From Pseudognaphalium luteoalbum (Eukaryota > Streptophyta > Magnoliopsida > Asterales > Asteraceae), in NCBI GenBank assembly GCA_963422505.1, contig OY730196.1:56264320-56328319 (forward strand): a DNA stretch of 64,000 bases, read 5' to 3'. The position numbers and the translations under genes are program-made. Below, in pieces: positions 58,267 to 64,000 of the stretch. How positions within the stretch are numbered: the first letter of the stretch is position 1; every line of letters begins with the position of its first letter. The notes under the pieces were generated by a model. The model made no database searches. It had not been told where the DNA came from and saw only the letters and a program-made list of their open reading frames with translations.

Positions 58267-58433
58267 ACGCGTGGATATAAAGAACGCTCAAAACGGATAA
58301 ACGTATACGGCCTGGACCTAGACCGTATACGGCCTGGTTCAGCCGTATGCTGGCTCCTCGGTTCTTCGTTTCTTCGTTCGGGCGTAACTTCTTCGTCGTT
58401 TATCTGTTTTGAGCGTTCTTTATATCCACGCGT
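58267..58433. repeat. Inverted segment and hairpin in LTR E2
   Basis: A 37-bp arm (58267-58303) starting ACGCGTGGATATAAAG recurs inverted at 58397-58433 with one mismatch. The segment between corresponds to E1 sequence (about 53990-54130) in reverse orientation. Both breakpoints lie at GTATAC words of the palindrome array. Confidence 0.85.
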
Positions 58434-58662
58434 TCGTATACAGTCTGTGCAGGCCGTATACGGCCTGTGCTCAGCTGTATACGGCCCAGTTCAGCCGTAT
58501 TCACCCAATGCACAGCCGTATACGGTCCAGTTCACCCGTATTCACCCTAACTCAGCCGTATCGTGCGTTTGGGTGATAAAAATCTGATTTTTATTTGCCC
58601 TTGCGATACAGTTGTGCATTTTGTGGTTTGGATACGGTCTACGGATATGGTTGTGCGTTCTC

Positions 58663-58670
58663 TATAAATA
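58663..58670 (+). promoter_or_regulatory. TATA box of LTR E2
   Basis: TATAAATA in the same context as in E1. Confidence 0.75.
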
Positions 58671-60222
58671 CTAGCCTCATTTCATCATTTCAACACATTC
58701 TACACCATCTCACACCTCACTTCTACACTTTCTCTCACTACTCTCTCTCTAAATTAGTTAGTTAGTTAATTAGATTAGTTAAGCTAGTAGATTAGTAGCT
58801 TAATTGTACGGAGATGCTCCGAGACTGCGGTGTCGCACGATTTGTAATACAGCTTTGTCAGGTTTTATTATAATCTCTATCTTGTTATTTTAAATAATGT
58901 TGTGTTGTTGCTATACATGTTTAGAATTATTTGCTAGGATTATTGCCATGCTTAGCTAGACAAATCTGTGTTTGCTATGATAGTTGCCATGCTAGGGTAG
59001 TTATACTTAAATCATGCTGTTACTCTGTTTGTATGCGGTTGAATTATATTTGAATCTATAAATTGAATCTCAAGTGTTTATCTATCCAACTTATGATGTG
59101 GTTAGTGACATCCTTCTAGGCTTGGCCAATTGCTAGTTGTATGCCACTAATTATTCTGTGTCTGATGATCGTTGAACTTAACATGGCCGGTGTTCTCCTG
59201 GTTGAAATATTACCGGAGGGAGATACGGAGCGTAGGATTAGAGAAAGATTAGATTCAGGCCATTTAACAAGTGTCTTAGAGAGAACTTTCGGGACACTTG
59301 TGACTTAACCATGTACCCCGTCACTCTGCATAAATTGATCCCTGCTATGCTGCCTTTCTGCATGTTCTTGTTTGATTGTTGGTTAGGGTTTACATGCTAG
59401 TATCTGTTATGCTGATTAGTTACATGATTAGGTTTTCGAATATTTATCAATTGCGTATGCCAGTTTAACATGCATAGAATAGTTAAAATGAGTTATATGG
59501 AATAATGATGAACAATTTAATCAGCCGTTAGACTAGACCATCCCAACTTGTCCCGGTAGGAAACCCCTGTTCATGTTTTTGTTTATTCAACAATTCATGC
59601 CATGATTCGGATATCTCAAATGTCCGAGATTAGGGGACAAGACTCGAGGATGGTTGTTGTTTAAATTGGTTGCTACATTTAGGACAACTTCTGGTGTAGT
59701 TTACATTCCATAACTGTTATCCATGTGACATATTATTTATCTGATTGCGGACAACTCTACGTTAGATAGATAATAGGCTAGTAGTTATGGCTCATTAGGA
59801 AATATTAATGTCATCTTAACTAAGGCTTAATCTCATTAACTACCCCTAAATAGCATGAGTAATTATCATAGTAAACACTCGCTTCACCTATAAGTTCTCG
59901 TTGCCACATCCACCCCACTTTACTTTTATTTAGTTTAAATTTTAGATAATTAGTAGTTAGTTAAAACCAAAATAACCCAAAAACCTCTTTTAAAAACCCT
60001 AGCTAAATTCCCATAGATAACTAAAGTCCTAGATCCCATGCCCGTTGTAGTTTGAAGAACGACCCTAGGTCATACCTATCGCTATACTTATCTATAGCTT
60101 TAGTATACTTAGGCCCAGCATAAAACAAAAAAATTTTCAAAACTTCAACCGATCCGCGCCTCGACGGAAGGTCCGACGACGGGGTGAGAACCCGACTTAC
60201 CGTTTGGGCGTGATCAAGTTTT

Positions 60223-60240
60223 TGGCGCCGCTGCCGGGGA
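60223..60240 (+). promoter_or_regulatory. Element E second primer-binding site (Asp-tRNA type)
   Basis: TGGCGCCGCTGCCGGGGA, the standard Athila-type site, six bases inside the LTR. Confidence 0.9.
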
Positions 60241-60378
60241 CTGCAACGACCGATTTAGGAATTTAGTTGTCTTAGTTATTTAGCGATCCTTTCGGAAGAT
60301 CAATATCATCCGAAAGTTCCTTTTCTGTTCTTTCCTTTCCAAAACTCTCTTTTCTACCAAACCCGAACTTCATCAGCT

Positions 60379-61440
60379 ATGACGAATCGTATTACTCTCG
60401 CCTCAACCTGTGCACCACTACTGGAGGGAAGAGGAGGACCTATCGTGCAACCCGATGAAAACTTCGAAATTAAGCCTAGCGTTTTCAAGTTACTCAAAAC
60501 CTTCTGCCAATTTCACGGTTTTCCGCTCGATGATCCAAATTCACATTTGGTTAGATTCATCAATCTTTCTGATTCCTGTGAGCAATCAGGGATTTCGAGA
60601 GAAGTCTCCCGACTATATCTTTTTCCCTATTCTTTATCTTTGCGTGCTCGAACCTGGTTTGATGAACTCAAACCCAATTCGATTCATACTTGGGAAGAGT
60701 TGGCTACTAAGTTTATGACGAAGTTTTTCCCTCTTTCCAAGCAAACCAAGCTCAAAGATGATATCGTCAGTTTCCGACAAGAAACCGATGAGTCATTCTA
60801 TCTAGCATGGGAACGATTTAAGAAGATGCTTAACAGATGTCCGAATCATCAAATATATAAGACGAACCTAATCTGCATATTCTACAATGGTCTGACTCCT
60901 CAGCACATGTCAACCCTCGATACTGCTTCTCAAGGAAATTTCATGTCACATACTTCTGAAGAAGCCTGGGAGCTAGTTGAGACGATAGCAATGCATCAAC
61001 ATGACTGGGAGTTTGGCGAACCGGCTAAGGAAGTAACTAGTACTTCAAGCCTATCCTTTGAAGCTCTGCAAGCTCAAGTGGACAATCTCTCCAGAGTCTT
61101 CAAGGATCTTCAATCTTCTACGCCTCAACCTTGTAAAGGTACGGAAGAAATTCTTGTCACTACTGTTGAAAGCCCTGAATCGAACTTTCATTCTAAACCT
61201 TTCATTCAGCGGCCAACCAATAACCCACCTACTCAGTTTCTGCAACCTTTATCCTCTAATATGTCAGATTCTCCCGTAAATTCTCAACAACACTATACTG
61301 AAACTTTGACTAATTTCATGGTTGATCAAATGAACATAAACAAACAAGTAATAGATTTTCAAGATAAAATTGATGCTTTACTTAAAATATCAGAAGATTT
61401 GATCAAAAACCTGGAAGTAAAGAAACCAGAAATGAGAAGT
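60379..61440 (+). pseudogene. gag: Element E gag, second copy, frame intact
   Basis: ATG at 60379; about 354 gag codons are open, better preserved than the first copy (CAA instead of TAA at the equivalent of 56630). It has the capsid core WFDELKPNSIHTWEELATKF and the C-terminal QMNINKQVIDFQDKIDALLK. Past about 61430 the frame continues to 61629 in the wrong register relative to protease, with no homology. The shift sits next to the GAAATGAGAAGTC block and is shared with the first copy, so it is ancestral. It could reflect a frameshifting site or simple decay; no slippery heptamer is obvious. Confidence 0.85.
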
Positions 61441-64000
61441 CTTCAGATAATTCTTCAAATCAACTTCCTATCTCTGAACCGACCACTGATCCAGTGCCTA
61501 GTGACACCCCTGTCACTGCACCAGATCCAGTATCACCTAAAGCCCCAGAAATCATTCCACGAACTAGGATACCCTTCCCTGGTAGGCTTAAGAAAGAGAA
61601 ACAGGAAGCATAATTTGGAAAATATCTAGAAATGTTTACAAGCCTGCACTTAAACGTTAGACTATTAGACGCTTTAGTAGAGATGCCTAGCTGTGCTAAG
61701 TTTTTCAAAGAACTCATTTCAAATAAGGAAAAATTAAGACAAATAGTTAGTTTACCCTTAGATGCTGAATGCTCAGCAATCATGTTACATGGCCTTCCAC
61801 CCAAACTAGGAGATACTGGCCGTTTCACTATTCCCTGTTTTCTTCAAAATATCCAAGTTAGTAACGCCTTAGCTGACCTAGGAGCTAGTGTCAATCTTAT
61901 GCCTTACTCTCTCTATAAGAAACTAGGATTAGGTGAACTGCTACCAACTCAAATGACCATCCAATTAGCTGATAGATCAGTTAAACTCCCCCGAGGGATT
62001 GCTGAAGATATAATGGTCCGAGTTGGTAAATTTATCTTCCCAGTTGACTTTGTCATTATGGATATTGAGGAAGATGCCCACGTTCCCCTCATCCTTGGTA
62101 GACCTTTCCTAAACACTACCAAGGCTGTGATTGATGTAAAGAAAAAATCTTTAAAACTGAGGGTCGGAGCGGAGGAAGTCACCTTTAATATTGATAAGTT
62201 GATGAAGCACCCTATGGGAGAGGATCTTGGTTTTGTGGATTCCATGCAGGAAATATATGATGAGCATTTGGAGGAGATTCTAGCAATCAGCAGTTATAGA
62301 CCTTTCTCCAGCACTGTCATCACCAAAAGAAGACTTTGCCCGGACGACATCGGACTCTGCTCAGCTATCTCCGACAAATCAGCACCTTCCGGAGAGCTGC
62401 TATTTCCCTTACCTGAAATGAAGAATCCTTTAGCACCGCCTAACTACTCTTCCACGAACAACTCTGTTGTTGCTATTCCTTTAGGCGAAGGCATCCCTAT
62501 CCCACTTTTAAGAAGAAATCAGTTTTTTCCGATACTCGAATCGTCTCCGTCTGTAGCTGAAATCCTCAAATCTTTCGAGGAGATGGATTCCGGTACCTTG
62601 CCACAACTATATGAAGGTTGTGCAAAAGTAAATCCAGAAATCACCAAGAACGTGCTTTCCAATGAGATAGAACTAGTAGAAATAGCATCAGCCACTACAG
62701 CCAACTCATCTCTAGAAGAATTAGAGTTCCAAAAGGAGTATGATGAGTTACAAAGAGATGAGATCGCTCGAATGAAACCCTCTATCGAAGAACCACCAGA
62801 GTTGGAGCTGAAGGAATTACCCTCTGACTTGGAATATGCTTTTCTCGAAGGAACCTCACACCTACCCGTCATAATTGCCAAAGGTCTTTCACCAAAAGAG
62901 AAAGCAAGACTTATCCAGGTCTTGAAGTCACATAAGAAGGCGATTGCATGGAAGATTTCTGATATACAAGGGATCAGTCCAAATTACTACACGCACAAGA
63001 TACTCATGGAAAACGACTTCAAACCTTCTATACAGAGAGAGAGGAGAGTAAACCCGAAGATTCAAGACGTGGTCAAGAAAGAGGTTATCAAACTCTTGGA
63101 TGCTGGTTTGATCTATCCTATCTCAGATTCCCCATGGGTCAGCCCAGTTCAGGTTGTCCCAAAGAAAGGAGGAATGACGGTTATCGCTAACGAAAATAAT
63201 GAATTGATTCCTACACGAACCGTCACCGGCTGGAGGGTGTGTATCGACTACCGGAAATTAAATGAAGCCACTCGGAAAGATCACTTCCCTCTGCCGTTCA
63301 TCGATCAGATGTTGGAAAGATTATCGGGGAATGAATATTACTGCTTCCTTTATGGTTTTTCCGGCTATTTTCAAATTCCTCTCGATCCAAAGGACCAGGA
63401 AAAGACGACATTCACATGCCCATATGGTACATTTGCCTACCGCCGCATGCCATTCGGTTTATGCAATGCGCCTGCAACATTCCAAAGGTGTATGGTGGCA
63501 ATATTCCATGACATGATTGAACAGTGTATGGAGGTATTCATGGACGACTTCTCTATCTTCGGTGATTACTTCACATCTTGTCTTTCCAACCTTGAAAGGA
63601 TGCTAACCCATTGCGAAGAATCAAATCTTTTCTTAAACTGGGAAAAGTGCCACTTTATGGTGAAAGAAGGAATAGTTTTAGGACATCGAATATCAAAATC
63701 TGGAATCGAAGTTGACAAAGCCAAAGTTGAGAATATTGCCAAACTTCCGCCACCGACTTCTGTTAAAGCCATTCGCAGTTTTCTAGGTCATGCCGGATTC
63801 TACCGTCGCTTTATCAAGGATTTCTCTAAGATCTCTCGACCTATGACGCACCTTCTCGAGAAGGACACTCCGTTTGTCTTTTCAGATGACTGTCTTAAAG
63901 CTTTCAACATTTTAAAGGATCAGCTCACACATGCACCGATCATGTTCGCCCCCGATTGGAGTCTTCCGTTTGAAATCATGTGCGATGCTAGTGCCTTCAC
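61441..64000 (+). pseudogene. pol: Element E pol (protease and RT), open to the window edge
   Basis: The protease frame has one TAA at 61611-61613 (CAA in the first copy). From 61614 to 64000 it is open for 795 codons. The protease motif ADLGASVNLMP and LILGRPFLNTTKAVIDV are followed by a 280-residue acidic linker and then RT: GWRVCIDYRKLNEATRKDH, AYRRMPFGLCNAPATFQRC, and VFMDDFSIFG at 63534. RT motif A reads CFLYGFSGYFQI; the codon at 63351-63353 is TAT (Tyr) where the catalytic Asp belongs (element C keeps Asp). RNase H starts at the edge (IMCDASAF). The frame is otherwise remarkably clean. Confidence 0.9.

Larger units (their letters stand above)
58008..60216 (+). repeat. Element E, second LTR (E2), lacking its TG end
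   Basis: Closely matches E1 from its CATGTTTT position onward. The first 27 or so bases, including TG, are absent, and pol sequence (GGAGAAGAT) is joined directly. It ends GTGATCA before the primer-binding site. It differs from E1 by an internal inversion (58267-58433) inside the palindrome array. Confidence 0.85.

Overview
This is a nuclear DNA window from a flowering plant, almost certainly a eudicot. The style of the retrotransposon proteins would fit Asteraceae, but that is an impression, not a demonstration. The DNA is AT-rich. I find no host protein-coding gene, tRNA or rRNA gene and no CRISPR array. Nearly every long reading frame is a decayed piece of an LTR retrotransposon.

Positions 1-4636 are intergenic and hold small non-coding elements: a CCGG-rich putative transposon remnant (613-890), an AT microsatellite, a possible SINE, a Helitron-like element (2207-3160), a long-inverted-repeat foldback element (about 3293-3822) and a hAT-type MITE (3935-4443).

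From 4637 to the right edge the window is one nested stack of LTR elements, ordered here by target-site duplications (TSDs). Element B (starts 4637, minus strand) is a gag-only element. Its 3' LTR holds a solo LTR, H (6155-8379). Its 5' LTR was split at 13688 by element C, a minus-strand Athila-like Ty3/gypsy element with pol at about 27860-32604. The 3' LTR of C was split by D (15358-24603), a nearly complete plus-strand Tekay-type chromovirus. The 5' LTR of C was split by solo LTR G (33641-53216), and again at 53718 by a plus-strand Athila-like element, E. G was itself split by the Ty1/copia element F (35430-52602, minus strand). F carries three head-to-tail copies of its pol region and two further solo LTRs, I (37666-38230) and J (41679-43891). 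The right ends of B, C and E lie outside the window.

The elements are mostly dead. Frames are broken by stops and frameshifts, and catalytic residues are lost in several reverse transcriptases (RT) and integrases (INT). The exception is a 795-codon open stretch in E at the right edge.

The most interesting signals are regulatory or structural. Every LTR family here carries its own short array of GC-rich, mostly self-complementary motifs. In the Athila and copia LTRs the array sits just upstream of the TATA box. In the Tekay-type LTRs it sits inside a predicted intron with conserved splice sites. The other highlights are the triplicated copia pol unit with an identical microhomology junction, and a five-deep insertion nest whose TSDs can be read directly.
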